A program made the position numbers and the translations under genes. The notes beneath the pieces were generated by a model. That model was not told the origin of the DNA. It ran no database searches and saw only the letters and a program-made list of their open reading frames with translations. A DNA stretch of 64,000 nt, from assembly GCA_963833495.1 (NCBI GenBank), contig CAWHYJ010000017.1, forward strand, positions 1-64,000. The letters are read 5' to 3'. Source of the stretch: Fodinibacter sp963833495. GTDB taxonomy: Bacteria > Actinomycetota > Actinomycetes > Actinomycetales > Dermatophilaceae. Each line of letters begins with the position of its first letter. The first letter of the stretch is position 1. Shown here piece after piece: positions 8,401-16,081 of the stretch.

Positions 8401-9290
8401 CAGCGGAGGGTGACCTGGCGGCTCAGCAGGCCGGAGCGCGCCCGGCGCTCGTCGGCGGTGAGCGAGGCGTCCGAGGCCAGTGCAGCGGCATACCGCGTGC
8501 CCCAGGCGGCGAGCTCGTCCTCGTGGTCGGCGGCCTCGAGCTCGGGGTCGAGGTCCCACACCGGCACCAGCAGGCCGCAGGCGCGGAAGGCGCCGAGCAG
8601 GCGGGTCTCGCCGCCCAGGGCGTCGTCGCCGGCGGCGTGCAGGCGTGCGAGCGCGTCGGTGGCGGCGTCCTCGTCGTCGGGCAGCACCAGGCGGATGTGC
8701 GCCCGCTCGCCGATGCGCACCCAGTAGGCCGACGGCAGCGCCGACAGCGCGACGGTGGGCACCACGGTGGCGTTGGCGCGCTCGAGCGACTCGGCGGCCT
8801 CGCCCTGAAGGTCCTCGCCGCCGACCCAGAAGTCGAACCCCTCGTGCACGGTCACCTCGAACGCGGCATCGGCGTCGAGCACCTCCTGCAGGCGCGGGCT
8901 GTCGGCGGTGACCTGCGGCGTGGTGACCACCGGGTGGCCCGGCTCGGCGGCGAGCGCCGCGAGCAGCTGCCCCGCGAGGTCACGCGACGCGTCGCCGCTG
9001 GCGTTGCCCGACTGGGTACCGATCAGCACCGAGCCGTCGGCGCGGTGCAGGCCGGGCCAGGCCATCGGCAGCACCGTTGCGACGGTCACGTCGCTCGGCG
9101 CGCCCTCGGGCTGGTGCTCGGGGCGCACGGTGACCACGGCGGTGGCGGCCGGCAGGATCTCGCGCAGGGCGACCCAGTCGGTCTCACCCGCCAGGCCCTG
9201 GAAGGGGCGACGCTCGAACGGCGCCGGTGCCGGCCGCGGCTGCCGGGGGGTGGTGTCGGTGCCGCGCTGACGTCGAGATGCCTTGCCCAT
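8400..9290 (-). CDS. DUF5926 family protein
   Basis: 296 residues beginning MGKASRRQRG, then RRPFQGLAGETDWVALREILPAATA, which I recognise as the conserved start of the actinobacterial DUF5926 family. The family is widespread and conserved in actinobacteria but has no assigned function; some members carry an N-terminal SEC-C zinc motif, which is absent here. No membrane segments or catalytic motif are evident. It is the first gene of a run with the GT2 and MptB-like genes, with a one-base overlap to GT2, though this may reflect shared expression rather than a shared pathway. Confidence 0.8.
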   Translation of the reverse strand: MGKASRRQRGTDTTPRQPRPAPAPFERRPFQGLAGETDWVALREILPAATAVVTVRPEHQPEGAPSDVTVATVLPMAWPGLHRADGSVLIGTQSGNASGDASRDLAGQLLAALAAEPGHPVVTTPQVTADSPRLQEVLDADAAFEVTVHEGFDFWVGGEDLQGEAAESLERANATVVPTVALSALPSAYWVRIGERAHIRLVLPDDEDAATDALARLHAAGDDALGGETRLLGAFRACGLLVPVWDLDPELEAADHEDELAAWGTRYAAALASDASLTADERRARSGLLSRQVTLR

Positions 9291-9313
9291 GCGAGCACCC
9301 TAACCGGGTGGGC

Positions 9314-9832
9314 TCAGGTGGCCCGGCGCCGGCTCGGCCCGCCGAGGGTGGCCCACACGACGTTGCCGGTGCGGTCTTCCGTGACGCCCCACTCGTGGGC
9401 GATCGAGCGCACGATGCGCAGCCCGCGGCCGGAGGACAGCCACACGGTGCGCGGTGCCGGCCGGGGGACGGTCTCGCCGCCGCCGTCGGTCACCTCGACC
9501 TCGACGACGTCACCGCGGATCTTCCAGCGCACCCGGATCGTGCCGTCGGACAGCGGCCGGGCATGGCGCACGGCGTTGGTGAGCAGCTCGGAGGCGACCA
9601 TCTCGGCCTCGTCGACGAGCTGCTCGGGCAGGTCGCGGGTCTGCAGGTCGTTGACCACCTCACGGCGCACCTTGCCGACCGAGGCCGGCTCGTGGGGGGC
9701 GCGCAGGGTGCAGATGATGCTGTCGACTCCCGGCCCGGGCGTCTCGGTGACGATGAGGCCGGTCTCGCCGGTGCGCCCTGTGCCGGGGGCGCCCTCGTCC
9801 TGGCTGTCGTCGTGGTCGAAGTTCGAGGTCAC
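9314..9832 (-). CDS. RsbW/HATPase_c_2-type ATP-binding regulator
   Basis: 172 residues with the GHKL fold of anti-sigma-factor kinases: the N box ASELLTNAVRHARP (about 94-107), an EVEVTDGGGE G1-like segment (about 121-130) and SSGRGLRIV (about 142-150). Such single-domain proteins in actinobacteria bind anti-sigma antagonists or act in stress and development switches; the target is not identifiable here, and no sigma factor or antagonist gene is adjacent. GTG at 9832 was chosen over an upstream TTG because AGG lies a suitable distance before it. Confidence 0.8.
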   Translation of the reverse strand: MTSNFDHDDSQDEGAPGTGRTGETGLIVTETPGPGVDSIICTLRAPHEPASVGKVRREVVNDLQTRDLPEQLVDEAEMVASELLTNAVRHARPLSDGTIRVRWKIRGDVVEVEVTDGGGETVPRPAPRTVWLSSGRGLRIVRSIAHEWGVTEDRTGNVVWATLGGPSRRRAT

Positions 9833-9842
9833 GCCGCCCAAC

Positions 9843-10983
9843 CTAGCCGGATCGGGCCACCTGGCGAAGTACGTGGCCAGGACGGTTGGTGATGATCACG
9901 TCGACGCCGAGCTCGAGGCAGCGGTCGACCTCCTCGTGGTGGTCGACGGTCCAGACGTAGACCTGGTGCCCCCGGCGCTGGAAGGCCCGCACGGCCTTGG
10001 GCCGGCGCAGCATCCGCACGTCGAGCCCGACGGCGCCTACACCCTTGGGTAGCGTGCCGTCGCCAGGGACAGGGCCGGTCGTGGCGTCGCGTCGTACGGA
10101 GGTGATCCCAGCGGCAGCGGTCCGTGGAGCACCGTCACCGACCTGTCGGCCCCCCGACCGCGCCTCGAGCACGACATCATCCAGGTGGCCCGGTCTCATG
10201 CGGGCGCCCCGGAAGGTCGCCGTGACCCCGTCGAGGTCGAACACCGCAGGCCACCCCACGAGGTCTCCGGTGGAGCGCGCCCACGACTCGGCGTCCTTCG
10301 CCAGACGGTGCAGGGATGCCGCGGCCTTGGGTTGTCGGACGTGGCGCGAGAGGTTTCCCCACCACCAGCAGTGGAACCCGATCGTGGTGAAGAGGACGTC
10401 GCTGTCCACCAAGTTGAACTTCAGCGAGTTGTCGACCCGCTCGAAGAACCACAGCACCCGGTAGAGGTCCTGGTACTGCGCGCCGTTCTCGGGCACACCG
10501 GGGTCGAGCACCCCGCCGTTCTCGACGTCGCTGCCGTCGGGCAGGAGCCACGTGAGCTGTGGTACTTGACGCTGCCCAACCGCCGCAGGTGCACGGAGGG
10601 TCGCTCGAACGAGTAGGACGTCTCACGGTGACGACTAGGTCCCGGTAGAACTCGAGGGCGCGTTCGACGCGACGGTCGTCATCGCGCTGCCGGGCATCCA
10701 GGACCAGCCTGCGCGTCGGAACGCCGAGAGCCCCAAGGCAGCGACCACCGACACGGCACCGATGACGTCGAGGGCGCTCGACCCGCCGGTCGTGCACGCA
10801 CACGAGGTGGTGGTCGGCGGTGAGCCGCACGTCGCACTCGACGCCGTCGGCGCCGTGCGCGAACGCCTTGCGGTAGGCCCGCAGGGTGTGCTCGGGCTCC
10901 TCGTCACTGGCGCCCCGGTGGGCGATGACGAGTGGCCGGCCCGCCGAGCTCGGGGGTTGCACCGCCTCGGTGACGACGTCCAC
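9843..10983 (-). pseudogene. Glycerophosphodiester phosphodiesterase, interrupted chimera
   Basis: The ends are clearly a GDPD. From 10983 the N-terminus reads VIAHRGASDEEPEHTL, then GADGVECDVRLTADHHLVC with the catalytic HR, E and D and an HDRR, for about 68 residues. From about 10037 to 9843 the C-terminus reads HQVYVWTVDHHEEVDRC and GVDVIITNRPGH. The middle third of the enzyme is missing. In its place are about 740 bases in shifting frames, mostly encoding an unrelated tryptophan-rich segment (LYRVLWFFERVDNSLKF, IGFHCWWWGNLSRHV). The inserted part is in frame with the GDPD C-terminus, so a 222-residue chimeric frame (9843-10511) remains open. Enzyme function is very unlikely. Confidence 0.75.
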
Positions 10984-11025
10984 CCCGAATGCTCACACGC
11001 GCGGGCCCCCTACCGTTGGACCATC

Positions 11026-11502
11026 GTGAGCCTCCCGCCCTTCCAGCACCTCGTCGACGAGCACTGGCGCGACGTCGCCCGCCTCGCGCACGCCCTCGCC
11101 CCCGGCGCCGGTGACGACGTCGCCCAGCAGGCCTGGACCCAGGCGTTGGTGGCCTACCCCCGGCTCACCCACGCCCGCAACCTGCGCTCGTGGCTGCTCA
11201 CGATCACCCACCGGTGTGCCATGGACCACCACCGAACGGCCCGTCGCACCACCCCGCACGAGGACCCGTCCCTGCTGGCGCAGGCGCCCACGATCCCCCC
11301 GCCCGAGGCGCCCGACGGCGACCTGTGGGCGCGGGTGGCGGGGCTGCCCCCACGGCAGCGGGATGCCGTCGTGCTCCGCTTCGTCGGCGACCTCGACCAC
11401 CGCGCGGTGGCGGCCGCGCTCGGCACCTCGCCGGGCATGAGCCGCCGCCTGGTGAGCGACGCGATCGCCACCCTCCGCCTCGACCTCAAGGACTCGCCAT
11501 GA
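11026..11502 (+). CDS. Small RNA polymerase sigma factor, ECF-like
   Basis: 158 residues containing a sigma-70 region 2 (AGDDVAQQAWTQALVAYP then RSWLLTITHRCAMDHHR, about 25-70) and a region 4 helix-turn-helix (LPPRQRDAVVLRFVGDLDH, about 107-125, then AAALGTSPGMSRRLVSDAI). Its stop overlaps the ATG of the ogt gene (ATGA at 11499-11502), so sigma factor and alkyl-DNA repair protein are translationally coupled. This suggests a DNA-alkylation response unit or an autoregulated sigma controlling repair; the sequence alone does not show the promoter it reads. GTG at 11026 is the first start giving the full domain. Confidence 0.8.
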   Translation: MSLPPFQHLVDEHWRDVARLAHALAPGAGDDVAQQAWTQALVAYPRLTHARNLRSWLLTITHRCAMDHHRTARRTTPHEDPSLLAQAPTIPPPEAPDGDLWARVAGLPPRQRDAVVLRFVGDLDHRAVAAALGTSPGMSRRLVSDAIATLRLDLKDSP

Positions 11503-12083
11503 CCAACCCGTTCGCCACCTTCGACCCACCGTTGGCCGGGCCGCCCGTGCTCGAGCCCACCGACGTCTCCTACGTGCTCGAGGACACCGAGGTCGGGCGG
11601 CTGCTCGTGGCCGTCCGCGACGACGGCGCGGTGGTGACGTGCGCGTATGCCGGCGACACGGCATCCGAGGACCGCTGGTTGAAGCGCATCGCGGCGTCCG
11701 TCAGCCCCCGGGTGCTGCGGCACCCGGCCCCGACGGATGCCGCGCGCCGCGCGCTCGCGGCCTACCTCGCCGGCTCGGCGCGGTCGGTCGACGTGCGGGC
11801 CGACCTGGCCCTGGCCTCGGCGTTCCAGCGCGAGGTGCTCAGCGGGCTCGCGGAGCGGGTCGGCTACGGCGACCGCACGACGTATGCCGTGCTGGCCGCG
11901 GCCGTGGAGCACCCCGGGGCAGCCCGAGCGGTCGGGACGGCCCTGGGCGCGAACCCGCTGTGCATCGTGCTGCCGTGCCACCGGGTGCTCCCGGCATCCG
12001 GCGGCGTCGGCGGGTATGCCGGTGGGCCGGCCGCCAAGGAGCACCTCCTCGCGCTCGAGGCCACCCACGCCGCGGGTGCCTGA
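11499..12083 (+). CDS. ogt: Methylated-DNA-[protein]-cysteine S-methyltransferase
   Basis: 194 residues. Repairs O6-alkylguanine by one-step transfer to its own cysteine. The active-site motif IVLPCHRV carries the acceptor Cys at residue 160; the helix-turn-helix region (GYGDRTTYAVLAAAVEHPGAARAVG, split by the recognition helix Arg) precedes it, and GGYAGG and KEHLLALE follow as in Ogt/AGT. The N-terminal ribonuclease-H-like domain (about 1-95) is divergent. ATG at 11499 overlaps the sigma-factor stop. A strong hairpin follows the gene. Confidence 0.92.
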   Translation: MTNPFATFDPPLAGPPVLEPTDVSYVLEDTEVGRLLVAVRDDGAVVTCAYAGDTASEDRWLKRIAASVSPRVLRHPAPTDAARRALAAYLAGSARSVDVRADLALASAFQREVLSGLAERVGYGDRTTYAVLAAAVEHPGAARAVGTALGANPLCIVLPCHRVLPASGGVGGYAGGPAAKEHLLALEATHAAGA

Positions 12084-12095
12084 CCGGCGGCGTCT

Positions 12096-12153
12096 GACGC
12101 GAACGTGGGTGGAAGCCTTCGTCCAGGCGAAGGGATTCACCCACGTTCGCGTC
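12096..12153 (+). terminator. Long perfect-arm hairpin after ogt
   Basis: A 16-bp perfect inverted repeat: GACGCGAACGTGGGTG at 12096-12111 and its complement at 12138-12153. A second stem, CCTTCG/CGAAGG, sits inside. It lies 13 bases after the ogt stop and before the next gene, as expected of an actinobacterial terminator without a T-tract; the length of the perfect arms is unusual. Confidence 0.6.
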
Positions 12154-12194
12154 GACCTCGGGGTAGAGCGGCGGTGCAGGTGGGATCATTCGGC

Positions 12195-13136
12195 ATGACG
12201 CCGCGGCGAGGACGAGCGGTCCGTCGAGCCCTGGTCGGGTTCGTCGTGGCGGTGGCGGTCGCCGTGGGGTTGGCCTGGCCGGCACAGGCGAGGATGACCG
12301 CCACGTACACCGTGTTCACGTGGAACGTGGCCGGCTGGGCCATGCACCGAGGCTCCGTCAGCGACGAGTTGGTGCCCACCATCAGCAGCGCGATCCAGAG
12401 CTCGGGGGCTCAGCTCGTGGCGCTCAACGAGCTGTGCGAGGACCAGTACCGGGCGTTGGTGACGAGCCTGCGGGCGGCCGGCTGGCCCGACGACCCGACC
12501 AACTTCGGGCGGTTCGAACCGCACGGCCCCGACTACTGCGGCGGCCAGGCGTTCGGGCTCGCGATCTTCAGCAAGGCGCCGCTGGGCGACGCGAGCCGGT
12601 TCGTCCTCACCTCGGACGGCACCGAGGAAGGGCGCCGGCTGCTGTGTGCTCCTCTGGCGTCGCGTGTGCACCTGCGGTTCTGCACGAGTCACGTCACCTG
12701 GGTCAATGACGTCGTCAACGGCCAGCGGGCCACCGCGAGGCAGCTCAACGACGTGCTCAGGCGGCTGGAGTCGTTCAACGCCGCCGGTGACACCGTCCTG
12801 CTCGCGGGTGACCTGAACGCGCAACCCCAGTACCGGCGCCTCGACGCCTGGTACTCCCCGAATGTCGCCACCGCCCAGAACGGGTCGAACACCGGTGCCT
12901 ACCGAGAGCTCGATGACACCGACCCGCGGTGCCCGGGCTACGGCGAGGCCACGACCCCCGGCACCCGTGGGGGTCTGTGCGGCCAGGCGCCCAAGATCGA
13001 CCTGATCTTCGTGCGCGCCAACCACATCGTCGGGCCCTACTCGGCCGACTCCCTGGACATCCCGTCGTGCGGCGCATCCTCGCCCTGTTCCGACCACCGG
13101 CCCGTGATCGGGACGGTCCGGGTGTCCGTAGGGTAG
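12195..13136 (+). CDS. Secreted endonuclease/exonuclease/phosphatase (EEP) family enzyme
   Basis: 313 residues with a clear signal peptide (RRGRAVRR, a hydrophobic core, then cleavage near AQA at about 33). EEP superfamily residues are present: FTWNVAG (Asn), LNELC (Glu), LAGDLNAQP (Asp and Asn) and CSDHRPVIG (Asp and His) near the C-terminus. It is therefore a predicted metal-dependent phosphodiesterase, such as an extracellular nuclease or lipid phosphodiesterase; the substrate is undecided. Paired cysteines (CEDQ, DYCGG, RRLLC, RFCTS, SCGASSPC) suggest disulfides outside the cell. ATG at 12195 places the signal peptide correctly; upstream in-frame codons run through the hairpin region. Confidence 0.8.
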   Translation: MTPRRGRAVRRALVGFVVAVAVAVGLAWPAQARMTATYTVFTWNVAGWAMHRGSVSDELVPTISSAIQSSGAQLVALNELCEDQYRALVTSLRAAGWPDDPTNFGRFEPHGPDYCGGQAFGLAIFSKAPLGDASRFVLTSDGTEEGRRLLCAPLASRVHLRFCTSHVTWVNDVVNGQRATARQLNDVLRRLESFNAAGDTVLLAGDLNAQPQYRRLDAWYSPNVATAQNGSNTGAYRELDDTDPRCPGYGEATTPGTRGGLCGQAPKIDLIFVRANHIVGPYSADSLDIPSCGASSPCSDHRPVIGTVRVSVG

Positions 13137-13169
13137 GCACCCGTCCCGCCCACCAAGGAGCCACCCGTC

Positions 13170-13541
13170 ATGGACATGCGCCTCGAGCTCGTGCCGCTGC
13201 CGTCGAGCGACGTCGACCAGAGCTTGGCCTTCTACGTCGAGCAGGTGGGCTTCACGCTCGACCACGACGTCGAGCCGGGCAACGGGATGCGGATCGTGCA
13301 GCTGACCCCGCCCGGGTCGGCGTGCTCGGTCGTGCTCGGCATCGGGGACCCGAGCGCGGGCCCGGTGAAGGCCCTGCACCTGGTGGTCGACGACATCGAG
13401 GCGGCCCGCAGCGAGCTGCTCGGGCGCGGCGTCGACGTCTCGGGTGTCGACGACATGGGCGGCGTGAAGTACGCGTACTTCGCTGACCCGGACGGCAACT
13501 CGTGGGCCCTGCAGGAGATCCCGGCGTCGATGCGCCCCTGA
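13170..13541 (+). CDS. VOC-superfamily (glyoxalase-like) protein
   Basis: 123 residues of one VOC unit: a first beta-alpha-beta-beta-beta module (LVPLPSSDVDQSLAFYVEQVGF), and a second with KALHLVVDDIEAARSELLGRGV and YAYFADPDGNSWALQEI. The final EI(P) and the FADPDGN turn are typical of glyoxalase or bleomycin-resistance relatives. The metal and substrate cannot be assigned. ATG at 13170 is preceded by AAGGAG (13155-13160). It is an independent short gene after the EEP enzyme. Confidence 0.85.
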   Translation: MDMRLELVPLPSSDVDQSLAFYVEQVGFTLDHDVEPGNGMRIVQLTPPGSACSVVLGIGDPSAGPVKALHLVVDDIEAARSELLGRGVDVSGVDDMGGVKYAYFADPDGNSWALQEIPASMRP

Positions 13542-13570
13542 GTTCCAAGCCGTGGGAAGGGAAGGCCCGC

Positions 13571-15403
13571 TCAGCCCACCAGCTGGTGCAGGCGCACACC
13601 GTGCTCGGTCGCGATCAGCTCGGCCGCCTTCTCGCCGATCATGATCGACGCCGCGTTGGTGTTGCCACTCACGATGTTCGGCATGACACTCGCGTCGGCC
13701 ACGCGGAGCCCCGCGACCCCGAGAACGTGCAGCCGGGCATCGACCACGTCGCCCATCCGACAGGTCGAGGTCTCGTGGTAGACGGTCAGCGCGTAGTGGC
13801 GGGCCAGGTCCTCGAGCAGCGCGTCACTCGGCGCGCTGCCGCTCTGGTGGCCGTGGGCCTGCGCCAGGTGCGGCGGGATGACCGGGTCGCCGAGCCCGCC
13901 ACCGGGCCAGGCCGCGGCGATCTCGAGCGCCTTGCGGATCACCGACACCATCACCACGACGTCGTGCGGCTCGGCGAAGTAGTTGAGGTCGATGCGCGGG
14001 GCGACGGCGGGGTCGGCGCTGACCAGGGTCACCGAACCCTCCGAGTGGGGCTGCACCGGGTTGGGCAGGAGGACGACCTGGCCACGGGTGGGGTCCAGGA
14101 ACGCCTCCGGGTCGTCGAAGAAGGCCGATGCTGGGATGCGGAAGACGCCCTCCCAGATCGCCGGGGTGTAGCCGCAGGCCAGGAAGCCGATCTGGGCGTC
14201 GTGGGTGTGCTCGTCGCCGAGGCCGGTGGAGTAGAACGCGACGGCGTCGTACAGCGACGAGGACGCGAGGCCGCGGCCGGTCGTGAACCACTCGACCAGG
14301 CGGCGCTCGGCCTCGGCCTTGGCGGCGGCCAACGGCTCGGGGAGGTCGACGTCATCCGCCGGGTCCGCCGGGAGCGGGCCCGCCGGTGCCCGGAGCGCGT
14401 CCGGCCCCAGCGACATCGCGATCTCGAGCATGGTCTCGCCGATGCCGTCGGCGGCGAACATCAGCGGGGTGTGGAGGTGGTCCTTGAGGTGCTGCCCGAC
14501 GTCCGGCAGGTCGAGGACACAGTCGACCCCGACCTCGGCCAGTGCCTCGCGGGCCCCGACCCCCGAGAGCATCAGGAGGTGCGGCGACCCGATGGCACCG
14601 CCGCAGAGCACCACCTCAGTGCCGGCGTTCACGTCAACCGAGGCACCGTCCTCGCTGCGGTAGCGCACCCCGGTGGCGCGCAGGTCGTCGCCGTCGCCCT
14701 CGATGACGACCCGCTCGACGAGCGCGCCGGTGACGACGGTGAGGTTCTCCCGCTCCATCGCGGGCTCGAGGTACGCGTGGAAGGTCGAGCTGCGCTTGCC
14801 AGCGCGCGTCGTCGTCTGGAACAGCGAGGCGACGCCCTGCGGCTCGCGACGGTCACGCCCGTTGTAGTCGCCCTGCTTGAGCCCGGTGCTGCCCGCCGCC
14901 TCGACGAACTGGGTGGATGCCGGGAGCACCGGTTCGCGCACCGACACCCCCACCGGCCCGTCGCCGCTGTGGGCGTCGAGGTCGGGGTGCAGCTCGGTGC
15001 TGTGCACGAAGCCCTCGGCCTTCAGGAAGTAGGGGAGCACCTCCGCGTAGGACCAGCCCTCCGCCCCACCGGCGGCCCAGTCGTCGAAGTCGCCGGGGTG
15101 GCCCCGCACGTAGGCCATGTAGTTGATGCCCGAGGTGCCGCCGAGCATCTTGCCGCGGGGCACCATCATCCGGCCCCCGACCAGGCCCTTGCCGACGCCC
15201 CCGGCGTCGCCCGTGAACATCCAGTCGGTGGTGGGGTCGTTCTGCAGCGAGGCCACCGCGGCCGGCATCAGCTCGGCCGGTGGAGGCGGGCCCCCGGCCT
15301 CGAGCAGGCACACCCTGACGTCCGGGTCCTCGGTCAGCCGGGCGGCGACGACAGCACCCGCCGACCCCGCGCCCACGATCACGTAGTCGTACGTCGAGCC
15401 CAT
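13571..15403 (-). CDS. GMC family FAD-dependent oxidoreductase (choline dehydrogenase-like)
   Basis: 610 residues. The N-terminal FAD-binding Rossmann motif is complete (YVIVGAGSAGAVVAARL, residues 6-22, then CLLEAGG), followed by GGTSGINYMAYVRGHPGDFD (GMC signature 1) and VLCGGAIGSPHLLMLSGVG (signature 2). The C-terminus has HETSTCRMGDVVDARLHV and ASVMPNIVSGNTNAASIMIGE. It oxidises an alcohol, choline being only one possibility. It is longer than most relatives because of an extra roughly 60-residue segment after the SLGPDALRAPAG region. ATG at 15403 has GAGG upstream; the long open frame further upstream is not coding. No betaine-pathway genes are adjacent. Confidence 0.87.
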   Translation of the reverse strand: MGSTYDYVIVGAGSAGAVVAARLTEDPDVRVCLLEAGGPPPPAELMPAAVASLQNDPTTDWMFTGDAGGVGKGLVGGRMMVPRGKMLGGTSGINYMAYVRGHPGDFDDWAAGGAEGWSYAEVLPYFLKAEGFVHSTELHPDLDAHSGDGPVGVSVREPVLPASTQFVEAAGSTGLKQGDYNGRDRREPQGVASLFQTTTRAGKRSSTFHAYLEPAMERENLTVVTGALVERVVIEGDGDDLRATGVRYRSEDGASVDVNAGTEVVLCGGAIGSPHLLMLSGVGAREALAEVGVDCVLDLPDVGQHLKDHLHTPLMFAADGIGETMLEIAMSLGPDALRAPAGPLPADPADDVDLPEPLAAAKAEAERRLVEWFTTGRGLASSSLYDAVAFYSTGLGDEHTHDAQIGFLACGYTPAIWEGVFRIPASAFFDDPEAFLDPTRGQVVLLPNPVQPHSEGSVTLVSADPAVAPRIDLNYFAEPHDVVVMVSVIRKALEIAAAWPGGGLGDPVIPPHLAQAHGHQSGSAPSDALLEDLARHYALTVYHETSTCRMGDVVDARLHVLGVAGLRVADASVMPNIVSGNTNAASIMIGEKAAELIATEHGVRLHQLVG

Positions 15404-15561
15404 GGATCCCACCTCGTCGTGGATGCCTCGCCGAACGGCGCGGACGGTGCCGCTCACGCAACCACAGGCCGGTCGCCCGCGGCAAGGGTTGTCGAACGCC
15501 ACCCGGGCCAAGCGGTCGGGGCGGAGGTCCGGATGCTTCACGTGGTGGGCCACACCCCCTG

Positions 15562-15599
15562 GCGTCCCCCGATCGACCAATAGGTCGATCTGGGGACGC
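15562..15599. repeat. 38-bp palindrome of the GACCAATAGGTC family
   Basis: GCGTCCCC plus GATCGACC, loop AATA, then GGTCGATC and GGGGACGC, with a single C/T mismatch in a 17-bp stem. The central TCGACCAATAGGTC is identical to the core of the coding repeat at 6441-6454. No T-tract follows, and it lies upstream rather than downstream of the GMC gene. Confidence 0.85.
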
Positions 15600-15812
15600 T
15601 CGGCTGGGTCGCGCTTTCCCCTGACCGCTGCGCGGTGGGATGCCGTGTGCGGCCGTTGACCATCCGCACCCACTCCGTGGCGCTAGCGGCCGCTCCCCCC
15701 AGACCCGTTCATCGGCTCGCCCACGGCATCCCATCGCTCCGCTCCTTCCGCTTCGGTCCCCTCTTCCGTGGTCCCCCCTCCGCTTCATGGCCTCTTCTCG
15801 TCGCACGGTGCC

Positions 15813-15895
15813 CCTGGTGACATGCAGTCGGAGCTCTCGGCGCCCAGCAGCACGCTCGGCGCTACGGTCATCACGAGCTACTGCATGTCACCAGG
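15813..15895. repeat. 16-bp perfect inverted repeat with 51-base loop
   Basis: CCTGGTGACATGCAGT at 15813-15828 and its exact complement at 15880-15895. A single-stranded transcript would form a long stem with a 51-nt loop. The arms are much richer in A/T than the surroundings. The role is unknown. Confidence 0.85.
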
Positions 15896-16040
15896 CGCAG
15901 GCATCGGGGTCGGGCAGTGGGAGGGGCCGTTCCCGCTGGCTGGGGTGCGGTCGAGAGGGGACGTGGCACACCCGGGCGGTGGCTCGCCAGGTGAAGTATC
16001 CGGACCTCCCTGACGAGGTACTCCCGCACCGGCCGTGCCC

Positions 16041-16062
16041 ACATTGACCTCTTGGTCGATTC
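16041..16062 (-). repeat. Inverted copy of the GACCAATAGGTC repeat
   Basis: On the minus strand this reads AATCGACCAAGAGGTCAATG, matching the coding copy at 6441-6458 (TCGACCAATAGGTCAATG) except for one base. Together with 15562-15599 it brackets the repeat-rich intergenic region in opposite orientation. Confidence 0.7.
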
Positions 16063-16081
16063 CGGTACGCCTCGGTGGGAG

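Larger units (their letters stand above)
15404..16081. other. 678-base intergenic region rich in inverted repeats
   Basis: No credible gene on either strand. It contains a 38-bp near-perfect palindrome (15562-15599), a 12-bp inverted pair TGGGATGCCGTG-type (15636-15647 and 15722-15733), a 16-bp perfect inverted pair (15813-15828 and 15880-15895) and an inverted copy of the 15562 repeat core at 16041-16062. Promoters of the GMC gene must lie at its left end. A structured RNA or a small non-autonomous mobile element are both possible. Confidence 0.6.
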
